Counted from the stretch's first letter, positions 30,100 through 42,975 are shown. The stretch: 64,000 bases of DNA from Antennarius striatus (GCF_040054535.1 NC_090785.1:15732501-15796500); one strand, 5' to 3'. Notes: generated by a model not told the origin, from the sequence alone. Numbers and translations: made by a program.

Positions 30100-32490
30100 A
30101 TAAAATAAAAGACACCACTGAAATTGAGCAGGACAACACGCGCCAACCACAACACGCGCAGTTACCTGCGCAGACAGCGCAGCTCCGTCATGTTTGTTGG
30201 TGGTTGGAACAAGACTTGCATCTGAGGTCTAGCGCCACAAGCTGGACCGGAGTGGAAGCGCCACTCTGCTTGGAATAAAGACAGAAGAGTTTTTTCAGGG
30301 AAACCCGTTCACTTTTAAAAACATTTAAAAAAAAAAAAGACGATGAATGAATGATGAATGAATGAATGAATGAATATGTTTTCTGCTGTTTTCTTCAATA
30401 GCCCTAGTAATGAATTGTCTGGTGTCTGTACTTCCTGTCTGACTGAAGGAGGTGAATTCCTTCATATTGTATCTCTCATAATGAAGTGACTTTGCCTGGT
30501 CTTTGGTTAGACAAAATGTTTCTATTCTATCTAGCCACGATTTTTAATTTGAAGTGGAGATTGATTTATGGACAAGGGAATAAGGGTATTTTCTCTTTTA
30601 TTTTTTGTGGAGTCACTGTATACTGCAGTATGTTCCCTTTGCTCATTGTATTTCAATTAAAATTTTTTTTACATAGCCACATTTACAGTTAAGTAATGTA
30701 ATAGATTCCCTAACTCAATTTTATGATATGTATCACTGACTTTATGTGTTTATGTCATATCAAAACAACCAGTACAGTGTATCTAACTGACTTTAAAATA
30801 TTACAATAAATTAATAGCAAACAAATTAGCAGTAAAAGAATAACACCAAAGGCCAAAGCAATAACATTTTCACAATCAGTAGTATGTCCCCCATCAGTAT
30901 TGATTACGGCAGTAATTTTTGAGAGCCTGCTTATATGTGAAATCAATTCTAAAATAGAGAAAGGGTTGTCTGTGGATCCAAAAATGTGGAGTGTGTTTAA
31001 ATTCATGAGGTGTATATTCTTTAGAATTGGAGGGGTTCTTCCTTTCCAAACTTCCTAATTCCTTCTTTAATCCTCATTATACTTGAGAATGCTTTTGACA
31101 GACAATAATCCACTACTACCCCTATTTGTCAATGTTCACGTAATTCTTAAGGATGTTGGATTATTAAGTGCAGAGTATATATTTTCTTCTTTTGTGCTCA
31201 TGTGTCCGCTTCTTGCTGCACTGTAATAATGGTGTTGCCTCATACTTATTATATTCCAACTCCCATTGTTTGTGATCTTTAACTTACATATCCCTCTTGA
31301 TCCAGATTTACAGTTTTGTAGAAAGGTGAAAGCACATTTAAAACTGACTTTAGAAATACATTCTACAATGAGTTTTGCTTACATATTTAGGACAGAGAGT
31401 AATGTACTGTCCATTTGATTGATGGAATCAGATGCTTCACGAAGAGATGTAGGGATTCACCTACTTCAGTGTGTCCATTCTGCTCATTCACTCTGTTCTA
31501 TTTTTACCCAAACTCCTTCCGGGGTTATCTGCTTGCTGGATCTGATACGAGATGACTTTTCTGATATCCTTCACCTATATCTTATTCCATCACCACATGT
31601 CCTTTTTTTTTATATTAAACTGTTCATTTCAACCTTGTTTAATTGCACTGGTTCCATTTCTGATTGGATAAATTAATGCTATCTTGGCACAATGAAGTTC
31701 AGCTCTGTCTATAAAATGCTCACCTAGTTTTTCCATTCTCTGGATTTTTACACCAATTGATAAATATTTGTACCCAAAACTCATGCCACATTATCATTCG
31801 CTTAAACATGCAAAAAGAAGATATTTTTGTTTTAACATAAATGCTCCAATACACGTATAGCTATTGCAGTTTGAAGATGTAAAGATAGTGGGAGCATTAT
31901 ATCATACAACTTTTACTTCGTTATATCAAACACACTGCAAAAGCACTACCTTTTGATTTGATTTTATTGCTTTGCCAACACATTTAATTTCATTGTGGGC
32001 TGTAAATTGTTATGGCTCTGCAGAATTGCACAATATTTGGATGCTAATTATTTCCTTCTTACCTGAAGTGCTGACAGAGGTGCATGACTTCACTGCCCAC
32101 AACAAAACCGCAAAGCCTCAGATTGAATTCTATATAATCATTTCAGTAGTAAAAACTGCTGATCCAAACTAACTAACTACAATCTATAATTCCAATTTTT
32201 CCTTCTATTTTGATAATTTTTTACACCGTCAGTATTTTTTCAGCGTTGCTGGTTTTCTGTTTACACACTTCAGACTCCATTTTACATAAAGTATGTGAGT
32301 TTTCAACTGATGAAGTTCTCACTTTCATACAAGTGCCAAAGTTGCATTAGTAGTAAAAAAGTAAATAATGTCCACAGAGACAGGTGACTGTCATGTGTGG
32401 GGAGAAGAACTTCTCATTCATAGTTTTAATTAGACAAGCAAAATACAGGAAACACATGAAATCTGGAAAAGTCCAGATCATAATATGAGC
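30100..32490. other. Gap between pin4 and the NEK kinase
   Basis: 30100-30250 is the GC-richer pin4 promoter side, with several GCGC and TGCGCAG motifs. An (AATG)n microsatellite lies at 30343-30375. The remaining 2 kb is AT-rich, with no supported gene; a decayed repeat is possible but I could not name one. Confidence 0.5.
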
Positions 32491-32495
32491 ACGTC

Positions 32496-32600
<105 letters not shown>

Positions 32601-32673
32601 TATTCTATTCTATTCTGTCCAGTGCGTGAACTTGAACGCGTCGCCGCGCGAGAAGGCTGTCCTGTGCCAGGCG

Positions 32674-32687
32674 GTAACCATGGCAAC
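32674..32687 (+). promoter_or_regulatory. RFX X-box in the NEK kinase promoter
   Basis: GTAACC-AT-GGCAAC fits the X-box consensus GTNRCC-N(0-3)-RGYAAC at every defined position, 94 bp before the kinase ATG. A further GGCAAC half-site lies near 32720. X-boxes this close to the start are typical of cilia genes driven by RFX factors. Confidence 0.8.
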
Positions 32688-32781
32688 GGAGCTGTACACA
32701 AACGATCTTTGGAGCGCGTTGGCAACGGTCTGACGCTGCGGAGCTTTTTCTCCTCGACAGAAGCCTCTTTCCAGACAGAAC

Positions 32782-34997
32782 ATGGACGCGTACGAGCAGA
32801 TCCTGTGTGTGGGCAGAGGAGGAGCAGCAGACGTGTTCCTGATGAGACACTTGGAGCACAAGAGCCTGCATGCAGTCAAGAGGATAAAAGCAGATTTCAC
32901 AAGGACAGCAAAAACACAGAGGGCAATTCTCCAAGAGGCTGACATCATCAGGAGGTTGCAGCACCCTCACATAGTGGAGTGCAGCAACGCCTTCGTGAGC
33001 TACGACGATGGGCTGATTTATATTGTGATGAACTACTGTGACGGTGGGACGTTAGACGACAAAGTTAAAGAAAGGAAACCAAAGGACTTTTTCACAGAAG
33101 ACACAGTGATGAGGTGGTTTGTGCAGGTCGTGTTGGCTGTGGATTATATACATAATGCTAAAGTACTACACAGGGACATCAAACCCTCAAATGTACTGTT
33201 GACAAGGCAAGGCGTGGTGAAGTTGGGGGACTTTGGGATATCCAGAGTGATGAACAGCACAGCTGACATGGCCTCAACGTGTGTCGGGACGCCCAGCTAC
33301 CTCAGTCCAGAGCTTTGTCAAGATGTTCCATACAGCTCCAAGTCTGATATCTGGGCTCTTGGATGTCTGGTGTATGAGCTGTGTGCCCTCAGACCTCCGT
33401 TTACAGCCACAAACATCCTGAGTCTGTTCTACAAGATCACCAAGGGAGAGTACGACCCTGTGGGGAACTTCTACTCAGAACACATCTCTTCTTTGATCCA
33501 AAAAATGCTCTGCCTTGACCCAGAAAAAAGGCCAAGTGCTGAACACATACTTAATGGAACTTTTGTGCAAGATCATTTAAAGTTTCTCCAACAGACTGAC
33601 TGTGTTTCTGTGACTGAATCCAAAGAGCAGAGCGGTGACACTGATATAACAGACCTCACATTACAGACAGATGGTGTCTGTCAGTCCTCTTCGTGGGAAG
33701 AGGAAGAATACAGTGTGGAGTCCGGCTCCACTGAACTGGAGGAAGTCTGTAATGTTTTGTGTAGCGTAGGGCAGATCGACTGCGACTACGCCGATGATTT
33801 TGATGAGGATGAAAGCTTGACTTCGTCAGAGGAGCACAGGGAGTCATCCAGGTCCTCAGTGAAGAGCAGCTCTGCTGAGTCTGTTGGTAATGTACAGGTG
33901 GAGACGTAGAGTGAACCATCCAAAGAAAAAATAATCAAACCTCAGTCTAAAAATGCTCATTTCAAAAAACTGATGCAGGCATTATCGGCAAACTATATAA
34001 GTGACAAAAATGTTAGAGCTCATAAACAGTGAGTGGTACTTCATTACAAAGCCTATTTAAATATAAAATCCGTCCCAACTTTGAAATACCAAGCAAAATA
34101 ATGTGAGCAGAAAGAAGAACAGCAAAGTCCTGCCAATTTTAGGACATTTTTCTTGTATTAATTGCTTTTTGTGTGATTTATTGAATAGCTTGAGCATCAA
34201 ACAGTCTTTTTGACTAGCGTGGTAAGGTGAGTTGCACTGTCAAACTCAATAATGACATACACAACACCGTCAGGGAGGTATGCAGGCAAAAAAGCTGAAC
34301 TTTTATTTTGAAATCCTTTTCCCTTCCTAAAAGAAAAAAAAGAAATTAAAAAAAAAAGAGAGAAGCAAGCTTCAGAACCAGAACATTCTCTCCAGTCACA
34401 GTCAAGGCAAGATAAGTCACCTTTGTAGTTCATCATGCATTTAAGGCATTCTGTCAAATAAAGAAGAATGATTGGTCTTATTTATAAAATCATGTACCAT
34501 GATGCTATATACTATATATATTTATGTAGTATGGGGGGGGGCTTTATCATACATAAGGCACAGATTTAAATGTTTTGCTATAGCTTCTTTTAATAATTAG
34601 AGGTTATCCTTTAAAAAAAATTATCAGTTTTAGCTTGCTTATAAATTTTTCTGTGACGTACAGTATTTACACAGAACAAAACAAAATCTTTCAGTTCTTA
34701 TATAATTTTTATTCACTGAGTGGCAAATTGATCAACATTACTTCTCTTGCATTACTTCCAGAATCTCCTGATATCTCCGGACAAGATGAGTACACTGATG
34801 ACTTTGAGGAAGCTGAGGATGAAGAAGAAGAAGAAGAAGAAGAATGTGAAGATGAAGCTGACTTGTGTCACACGAAGAACTACCAGCAGCCATGTGATGA
34901 TGCGGGGGAGGAGGAGGAAGAGGAGCAGGAGGAGTTTCAGCTTCACAATGTCGGAGGACTGACCGTCATCCTAAAAGCACTGAAGGACAAAAGCTGA
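32782..34997 (+). CDS. NIMA-related (NEK-type) Ser/Thr kinase with acidic C-tail
   Basis: Two coding exons, 32782-33886 and 34762-34997, join as GTTG|GTAATG to TTCCAG|AATC in frame and give 446 aa. The kinase domain (about 4-262) sits entirely in exon 1: Lys33 in AVKRI, Glu52, catalytic loop [12 protein letters not shown] (D132, K134, N137), LGDFGISR (D150), [11 protein letters not shown] and [13 protein letters not shown], all NEK-like. The glycine loop is GRGGAADV, lacking the usual third glycine. The tail has two related acidic motifs, [10 protein letters not shown] in exon 1 and [10 protein letters not shown] in exon 2, then Glu runs encoded by a GAA microsatellite. If the intron is kept, the frame ends 7 codons on, at 33909 (375 aa). 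AATAAA at 35541-35546 gives a 3'UTR of about 550 nt. The fish-specific nek12 is a possible identity, not confirmed. The X-box suggests a ciliary role. Confidence 0.85.
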
Positions 34998-35559
34998 AAG
35001 TATTTATTTTGGATTGAGGCTCAATGTAAAATTGAAGCAACCTGTGCAGCTGGGATTCTAAAGTGTCTGCATGTGCCTTATTCAGTGTTTCACACAGTTG
35101 TTGAAACTGACAGTTTGGGAGTTTGGTGTATCAGTGTACATTTACTCAACCCTACTGGTGACTGGTGATAACTATTTGGAGTGGGTAAAGTCCCCAGAAC
35201 AACATGACAAATACATTTGACTCATACATTTTGCTGCCCAAAAATGAGTAATTATGCTAAAAAGATGATTGTGGGTTAAACAGTCTGACGTGAAATAGTT
35301 TTAAAGTAACATCTGTTATCTTTATTGAATACGTTGTTTATAAAAGAAGATTTAAACTAACATTAATATCAATATTGAAAATAATTGACAATGGTGTTAT
35401 TCAATTATTGCAACTAGCCTACGTGGCATCACTGAAAATGAGGGAATCACGTCCATCTCACGCTGAAACCTACATAGAACCTGTTGTACCACAGCGACAG
35501 GACTAAGGATTCCATCCATAATGATTAAATACTTGAAAATAATAAAATTCAACATCATC

Positions 35560-36500
35560 TTTTGCCTTGCTATGATCTACCCACTGACATGCCCACCATT
35601 TCACCTGTAAGACTACAAATTCTGTGGATATCTGATTTGATTCATTCTAATTAATGGACATTTATTATTTAGATTTTGAATTTTAGATTGTTTCTGACTG
35701 TGTTTCAAGTTGGCTGTTTTACTGTTTGCCTTATTCTTACATCTAGGTTAATAAAATAGCAGGTTAGGTTTTTTTGTTGATGCTGGTGCTAACTAGTAAT
35801 GGGCTTCAGACAAAGGTACAGGTATCAACAAATGCTGACTTTGGGTCTTTACTTACTGTTTCACACATACAATCAGGGTGAAGTAGACTTCACAGGAAGC
35901 CTGTTTCCCTTCAACTCATTTACTGCCCACACTTTCTTAAAATTCAGTAGTGATGAGGGTAAATCTACATGTGAATGCTCCACGATCACATCGATTCATA
36001 ATTTTTATCAGCACACGATCTTTCGTGAGTGTCGCCACACTGAAAGTCAGCAGTCTCAAGTTCTTCCACACGCATTACTAGCCATAACCATTCTCCTTTA
36101 TAGAATTCCCCCATCATGCACAGAGGAACACAGATGTAACGCTCAATCCCCCACAGATTGACACCTGCACACTCATCTGACTCACTGGTCCTTGATGGTG
36201 TTAGACAAACGTGCCACACTACCTTCCACCATGAGTGCCGTAATTTCATATTCCCACAGTGGATTCAGCATGAGTCAACAAGCTGCACCTGCACTAAGAT
36301 CTAAAAATATATACCAATGTTTAGGTGAAAAGCATTAGATTGTCCAGCATTAATAATTAATTGTTGGACTTTTTTTTTTTAAACTTTAAAAAAGCTTCTC
36401 ATTCTATTTAGAGTACACAGTAGATTACAGCATGTGCTAAAACACACTCAAATGTATTTATATTTATCTCAAATATCTTTTGGTATCATTAAAATATCTA
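35560..36500. other. Intergenic downstream of the NEK kinase
   Basis: No supported exon. Ends in a short (ATCT)n run and a long (GT)n tract. Confidence 0.5.
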
Positions 36501-36512
36501 TCTATCTATCCG

Positions 36513-36619
<107 letters not shown>

Positions 36620-36667
36620 CAATGCTGAACTTCAACTGCTTCCTAGAGTTTCTTTATAACATATATT

Positions 36668-37669
36668 AGAAGAAGATTTTTGATTTTGGGCAAAAAATCT
36701 TCAATCACATTCAGAACATTTTACAATTTTTCATTAGATGAAACTTCAGAAACACTAAACACCAATAGATAAAAGGAAATACAATATAAAAATTAGTACA
36801 TTATAACAGGAAGTTTGCAAAAGTGAGGTGGTCATCAACTAAAGTACATAGGACATTTTTGTGACACCAGATGTTCCTAAAGTTATTCAGGTCTTTTGTC
36901 ATTTTATAGAAACCAAATTCTAGTTTTAAGCGACATCTGATGTTACAGCAAAAAACAGTAGCTGCTTCTTGAACAGTATTGTTTTCCATTTTCCTCTTCC
37001 TGGTCACATAAATTGCGAGTTTTGCCTCTCCAGAGATAAAATTTAAAAGCTGCCACTTTCTCTGATTCGATTTATTGTACCCAGCACCGTAGATGAATTT
37101 CCTGATACTAAAATTTTCACCGAACAAATTAAAAACATTTGTTAGAAGAGTGAAGAGCACTGCAAGTCTCCCACACTCACTGAGAGCATGAAAGACTGTT
37201 TCATGAAGGGGACAGAAGGGACACTGGCTGGACACCGCAGGGGTAGAAACAGAGATAAAAGCATTGGAACTGATGACACCACGAAAAATCCTCCACTGGA
37301 GGTCGGCTGTTTTTTTCTTGAGGGGAGGTTTGTACAGAAGTCTCCACTGTGGGTCAGGTCCATTTCCCGTCATCCTGTTGGCCCGGGTAGTGGGTGCTCT
37401 TTCACAAAGGCTTTTCTTGTTGATCACTTTTACACATTGTTTGTACAGTTATTGTTTTTTGGCCATGTGCAGGCTGGTTTGTCGTTCATCTCCGAGGAGA
37501 GGACCCTCCAGTTCTCCAAACAGGGGACTGATGTGGACCTCAGGGAAAGGATCTTTGCTGTCCGGCACAGTCCCTGTATTATAGTCCAGGACTATACTAT
37601 AGTCCCCTCTCCATCCCGGAGAGTCTTTGCCTCCACAGTTGTAGCACCCTCTGAGCCACCTTGGTGGAC
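36668..37669 (-). mobile_element. Tx1-like (L1 clade) LINE, 5'-truncated copy 1
   Basis: Minus-strand ORF at 37427-36801 (208 aa) matches the C-terminus of copy 2 nearly residue for residue, including the zinc-knuckle-like CPFCPLHETVFHALSECGRL. It holds only the ORF2 C-terminus and 3'UTR. Its 5' end stops at 37669, where an (AAG)n run begins. The 3' side ends in a short CTT run at about 36668. Confidence 0.8.
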
Positions 37670-39796
37670 AAGAAGAAGAAGAAAAAGAAGAAGAAGAAGA
37701 AGAAGATTTTTTTTTTTTGATTTTTGCAAAAACACTTTAATCTCATTCAAACATTTTGCAGTTTTACATTAGATGAAAGCATTTAAGTGCCTCAAAACAT
37801 CTTTTCCAAACAAACTTCAATCACATTTAACATGTAGAACATTTAGAACATTTAGAACATTTTACAAATTTTCATCAGATGAAATTTCAAAAATATGAAA
37901 CACTCAAAAACATTAACCACCAAGAAACAAAGGGAAATACAATATAAGAATTAGTGCATTATAACAGGAAGTTTGCAAAAGTGAGGTGGTCATCAACTAA
38001 AGTGCATAGGACATTTTTGTAACACCAGATGTTCCTAAAGTTATTCAGGTCTTTTGTCAATTTATAGAAACCAAATTCTAGTTTTAAGCGACATCTGATG
38101 TTACAGCAAAAAACAGTAGCTGCTTCTTGAGTGGTATCGTTTTCAATTTTCCTCTTCCTGGTCACATGAATTGCAAGTTTTGCCTCCCCAGAAATAAAAT
38201 TTAAAAGCTGCCACTTTCTCTGATTCGATCTATTGTACCCAGCACCGTAGATGAATTTCCTGATACTAAAGTTTTCATTGAACAAGTTAAAAACATTTGT
38301 TAGAAGAGTGAAGAGTACTGCAAGTCTCCCACACTCACTGAAAGTATGAAAGACTGTCTCCTGAAGAGGACAGAAGGGACACTGGCTGGACACCGCAGGG
38401 GCAAAAACAGAGACAAAAGCATTGGAACCGACGGCACCATGCAAAATCCTCCACTGGAGGTCGGCTGTTTTTTTCTTGAGGGGAGGTTTGTATAGAAGTC
38501 TCCACTGCGGGTCAGGTCCATTTCCCGTCATCTTGTTGGCCCAGGTAGTAGGTGCTCTGTTACACAGGTTTTTCTTGTTGATTACTTTTACACAGTATTT
38601 GTACAGTATTTTTTTGTTGGCCGTGTGCAGGCTGATCTGTCGTTCATCTCCGAGGAGAGGACCCTCCAGTTCTCCAAACAGGGGACTGATGTGGACCTCT
38701 GGGAAAGGATCTTTGCTGTCTGGTACAGTCCCTGTACTATAGTCCAGGAGGAGGCTTTTCTCCTTCCAGGAAAGTCTTTGCCTCCACAGTTGTAGCACCC
38801 TCTGAGCCACCCTGGTGGACTGGATGTTCAGCAGGGAGCTCACAGCCTGGGCATCCGCCAGCGCAGGCCCGACGTTGTCTACCAGTTGCTGGAGGGTCAC
38901 GGTCCTGGTTCTGCAAAGTGCTGTAGACAGACCAGGTGTGGCTCCACTGCAGACGTCCAGCCTGGCCCCATGCACTAGTGGTTCCCTCAGTAACCAGAAC
39001 AAAGAGTCAGAGTTTTTTCCTGGGCTGCTTTTAAAAAGGGCCCACGACTTAAAAACACCATGATAAAACGGAGGCAAACCTTCCAACTTTAGAAGCTTAG
39101 AGTCCATTAAAAACAGTGCAGCATCCAGGTCCAAGTGGCTCACTCGTCTGAATATGCAGCCGGCCACCTCTCTCCACGTCAGATCCGCTGGTCCGGTCAG
39201 AAACCGCTGGATGAACTGTAATCTGAACGTGGCTGTTCTGCTAGCCAGGTGGATGAGGCCCTGTCCCCCCTCCTCTCTTGATAAAAACAACACTCCTTGA
39301 GGTACCCAATGCAGCCCATCCCAGAAAAAGTTAACAAGTTTGGTCTGGATTTGGGCTAGAAACCCTGATGGAGGTTCCATACAGGTCAAGCGGTGCCACA
39401 GCTGCGAGGCTACCAGATTGTTTATCACTAAAACTCGACCTCTGTACGACATTCTGGGGAGCAACCATTTCCATTTTTTAAGTTTCCCTTCTATTTTGTC
39501 AATGACGCCCTCCCAGTTCTTCCTGGTTGTTGTCTCATCTCCCAGGTACACACCGAGATATTTGAGACCATCAGTCTTCCAACACAAGTTTTGAGGAAGA
39601 ACTGGGAGGTTGCCATGCCACTCACCAACAGCAAGGGCTTCACTTTTGTTCCAGTTTACTTTTGCAGCAGTTAAAACATTGAATGAGTTTGTCAAACCCA
39701 CCAGAACATTAACATCCCTTTGGTTTTTGATAAGAACAACAACATCATCAGCATAGGCAGATAAAAGAATGTTCTCTCTAACACCAGGTAAAATCA
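37670..39796 (-). mobile_element. Tx1-like (L1 clade) LINE, copy 2 with partial reverse transcriptase
   Basis: Minus-strand ORF from about 39796 to 37959, roughly 610 codons of element sequence. It starts just before the reverse-transcriptase catalytic motif (AYADDVVVLI), continues through VNWNKSEALAVGEW, a Tx1/L1 landmark, and ends with a CxxC...H...C zinc-knuckle-like domain. Endonuclease and the first half of RT are missing, so it is 5'-truncated and cannot move itself. The 3' tail on the minus strand is A-rich then (CTT)n at about 37671-37706. The ORF is intact over its length, suggesting recent insertion. Confidence 0.82.
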
Positions 39797-40190
39797 AAGA
39801 AGAAGAAGAAGAAGAAGAAATATACTTCATTGATTCCCGCAAGGGGAAATTACATAGTCACTCAGGTTAGTTTACAGTATACAAGGCCCCCTGAACACAG
39901 CACACAAGGGGGCCTGTAAGCATGCAGTTAATATATTCACATTAAACTACACACACACTGGGAGGCAGAATGACGGGCAGCGGTTTAGGAACGCCCCCCA
40001 AATTGAGCAGCTTGTAGGGTGGAAGGCACCTTGCTCAAGGGCGTCTCAGCAGTGGCTGGGAGGTGAGCTGACACCTCCCATCGTCAGCTCACACTCCAGG
40101 TGACATCATGGCGGGAGCAGGATTCGATCTGCCAATGGCTGGGGCGATCCTTCTACGAGACATCTGCTCTACTGCTGAGCCACTTACATA
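39797..40190 (-). mobile_element. tRNA-derived SINE with V-SINE-like core, apparently full length
   Basis: On the minus strand it starts with a tRNA-like head: AGTGGCTCAGCAGTAGAG (A-box-like) and GATCGAATCC (B-box-like). It contains GCCCTTGAGCAAGGTGCC, resembling the V-SINE central core, and ends CCTTGCGGGAATCAATGAAG followed by (TTC)n. The 3' tail resembles the fragment at 57855-57892, so both may use the same partner LINE machinery. Confidence 0.75.
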
Positions 40191-40261
40191 CAATACATGC
40201 TATAAATGTTAGAGTTTTATTATCTGATTTTTTAAAATCATATTAATAGACAACTAAACCA

Positions 40262-42975
40262 TAGGGGTGCGCAGGTCTACACCATGGTTTAATGAGGAGA
40301 TATGCGCTCTCAGACGGGCCTGTACGAGTTTAGAGCGCAGGTGGCATAAATCAAAATCTAAATTATGCTACATCTCTTGGCACGAGTGTGTCTTAAACTA
40401 CAAGCGTGCTCTGTCGACCGCTAAAGCTGCCTATTTCTCCAGATTAATAAGCAAAAATAAACACAATCCTCGATTTCTGTTTAATACCGTAGCCAAATTG
40501 ACCAGAAACAGCCAACGGCAAGCAGCTTGTTATTTGCGGCTAATGATTTTCAAGATTTTTTCTGCTGTAAAATTGATAACATTAGACATAAAATTACTTC
40601 TTCAGCTTCATCTGGATCTAAATTTGATGTGCTTCCTTCTCTGGGTGTTAAAACCCAACTTCTCCCTTTAACAAACACACTTTGAGACTGTCTCTCTGGA
40701 AGAATTATCGAAGTTGGTCTCAATCTCTAAACCTACTACATGCCTCTTAAACCTTCTCCCAGCTAAACTAGTTAAAGAATTATGGCCATTGCTGGGCCCT
40801 ACTATGTTAAATGTAGTTAATCTTTCTCTTGCAACTGGTGTTGTTCCCATTAGCTTTAAGTCAGCCGTAGTTAAACCTCTGCTTAAAAAGCCACATCTTG
40901 ACCAAGAGTCTTTAAATAATTATAGATCAGTTTCTAACCTTCCATTCTTATCTAAAGTACTAGAAAGGGTAGTATCTCAACAGCTCTTAGATGATTTATC
41001 ATTAAGCGGTCTTTTCGAACCATTCCAATCGGCTTTTCGGGCCTGCCATTCCACTGAAACAGCACTTACCAAAGTTGTAAATGATCTCCTATTAAATATG
41101 GATTCTGATACCACTTCTGTTCTCCTACTTTTGGATCTTAGTGCAGCGTTTGATACTATAGATCACTGTATACTCCTTGACCGACTGGAGAGGCAGTTTG
41201 GTGTCTGTGAGTTAGCTCTTGCTTGGTTAAAATCTTATCTATCTGATAGGACTCAATGCGTCTCCTACAATAATAAAACTTCTGCCTTCTCTGACGTCAA
41301 ATATGGCGTACCTCAGGGGTCTGTACTTGGTCCTCTGTTGTTCTCCCTGTATGTTGCACCACTTGGTCAAATTATACGCAGCTTTGGAATAAGTTTCCAT
41401 TGTTATGCTGATGACACACAACTTTACATGCCCATAAAAGCAGATGATCGATCTGAATTAATTAAACTAGAGGCCTGTCTTTCTGCCGTGAATAGTTGGA
41501 TGTCCAGTAATTCCTTGCTCCTAAACGCAGACAAAACAGAGATGTTAATCATTGGCCCTGCGCGACATAGAAACCAATTTCAACAACTATCAATATCTGT
41601 AGATAACTGTTCTATAACCCAAAGTTCAACAGTCAAGAATCTTGGAGTAACGTTAGATTCAACTCTCATGCATATTAAAGCGGTTACAAAGATCGCCTTC
41701 TTTCATCTACGTAATATTTCCAAAATTAGGTCCTCTCTAGCCATGGCTGATGCAGAAATTTTGATTCATGCCTTTGTGTCCTCTAGACTTGATTTTTGTA
41801 ATGTTCTGTTATCAGGGTTGCCTCGGTCTAGTACTAGGGGCCTTCAGATGGTTCAGAACACAGCAGCAAGAATATTAACTAAAACTAGGAAATGTGACCA
41901 TATCACCCCAGTTTTAGCTGCATTACATTGGCTCCCGATTCATGTTAGATCCGATTTTAAGGTACTCTTATTGACATACAAAAGCATTAATGGGCTTGCT
42001 CCAACTTATCTGTCTGATATTGTTAAACCTTACACGCCCATTAGGGATCTCCGCTCTCAGAATACAGGTCTCTTGTGTGTTCCTAGAGTTAAAAAGAAGT
42101 CAGCTGACCAGAGGGCCTTCTCCTATCGTGCCCCTTTCTTGTGGAATAATAATAATAGGTATTAGACAGTCTGAATCCGTAGATGTCTTTAAATCTAGAC
42201 TCAAAACATATCTGCCTTGTCCTGCCGACGAGCCATAGGATTTCTTAGTTGGGCCCCTGCCTCCCATTAATCCTCTGCTATTCTGGTCCCTCTAGCAGCA
42301 CTCTCGCCCCTGCTCTCTCTGTCTCTCTCCCTCCTTCTCCTGTTCTCTCTCTCAGGCCTTTATGTGGTGGATCATCGGCAATCGGCTACCTCTGTCTGCT
42401 TCCGTGGCTGGCGATATCACAAGCTTGCACAATGGTCCTGTTTCACCATCCACTAGGGGAGTGCTGGTTCTGCCTCATTTGGTTCTGCTGTGGTTTTGGG
42501 GTTTTGGCAGAGTAATCTTAAACTATAACTTTTTTGAGAACAATGACTTAGGCACTGTGGTCTGTCCTCAGAGTGGTGGATCCTCGGCAATCGGTGACCT
42601 ATGTGTGCTTCATCGGCTGGTGGTGACTCGCTCTACTGGATGGATCAGCGTGCCTTTGTCATACATCTATTATTGTTATTGTCATTGTTGTTATTATTGT
42701 GTTGTTAATCTGTACATGCGATATCTATTGCTTCATCTGTCCACTCCTGGAAGAGGGGTCCCTCCTCTGCCGTCTTCCTGAGGTTTCTCCCATCCATTTT
42801 CTCCCCTGTTAAAAGGGTTTTGGGGGGAGTTGTTCCTTATACGATGTGAGGGTCGTACTGCTCACAGTGCACAAAGGTCAGAGGGATACCGTCCATGTGC
42901 AGATTGTAAAGCCCTTTGAGACATTGTTTGTGAATCTGGGCTATATAAAAATAAATAAAATTGAAACTTGAAACA
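40262..42975 (+). mobile_element. L2-clade LINE, 5'-truncated, with near-complete reverse transcriptase
   Basis: Two frames, 40267-40671 and 40714-42165, are separated by a break. The first holds the linker after the endonuclease (STPWFNEEICALRRACTSLE). The second holds the RT: NYRSVSNLPFLSKVLERVV, LLDLSAAFDTIDH, YGVPQGSVLGPLLFSLYV, CYADDTQLYMP, then the L2 C-terminus (HITPVLAALHWLPIH, LLTYKSINGLAPTYL). The 3'UTR ends with AAGCCCTTTGAGACATTG and GGGCTATATAAAAATAAAT, typical of fish L2. The endonuclease is missing and the frame is broken near 40670, so it is inactive. Confidence 0.88.

Noticed and set aside
32605-32970. Two open frames antisense to the start of the NEK kinase
   Set aside because: Shadows of the kinase coding sequence and its GC-rich 5' region.
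37188-37772. 194-aa open frame on the + strand inside the LINE block
   Set aside because: Antisense to Tx1-like LINE copy 1.
40080-40190. tRNA-like sequence with A and B box
   Set aside because: It is the head of a SINE: the body continues into a V-SINE-like core and a retroposon tail, and the cloverleaf is degraded.
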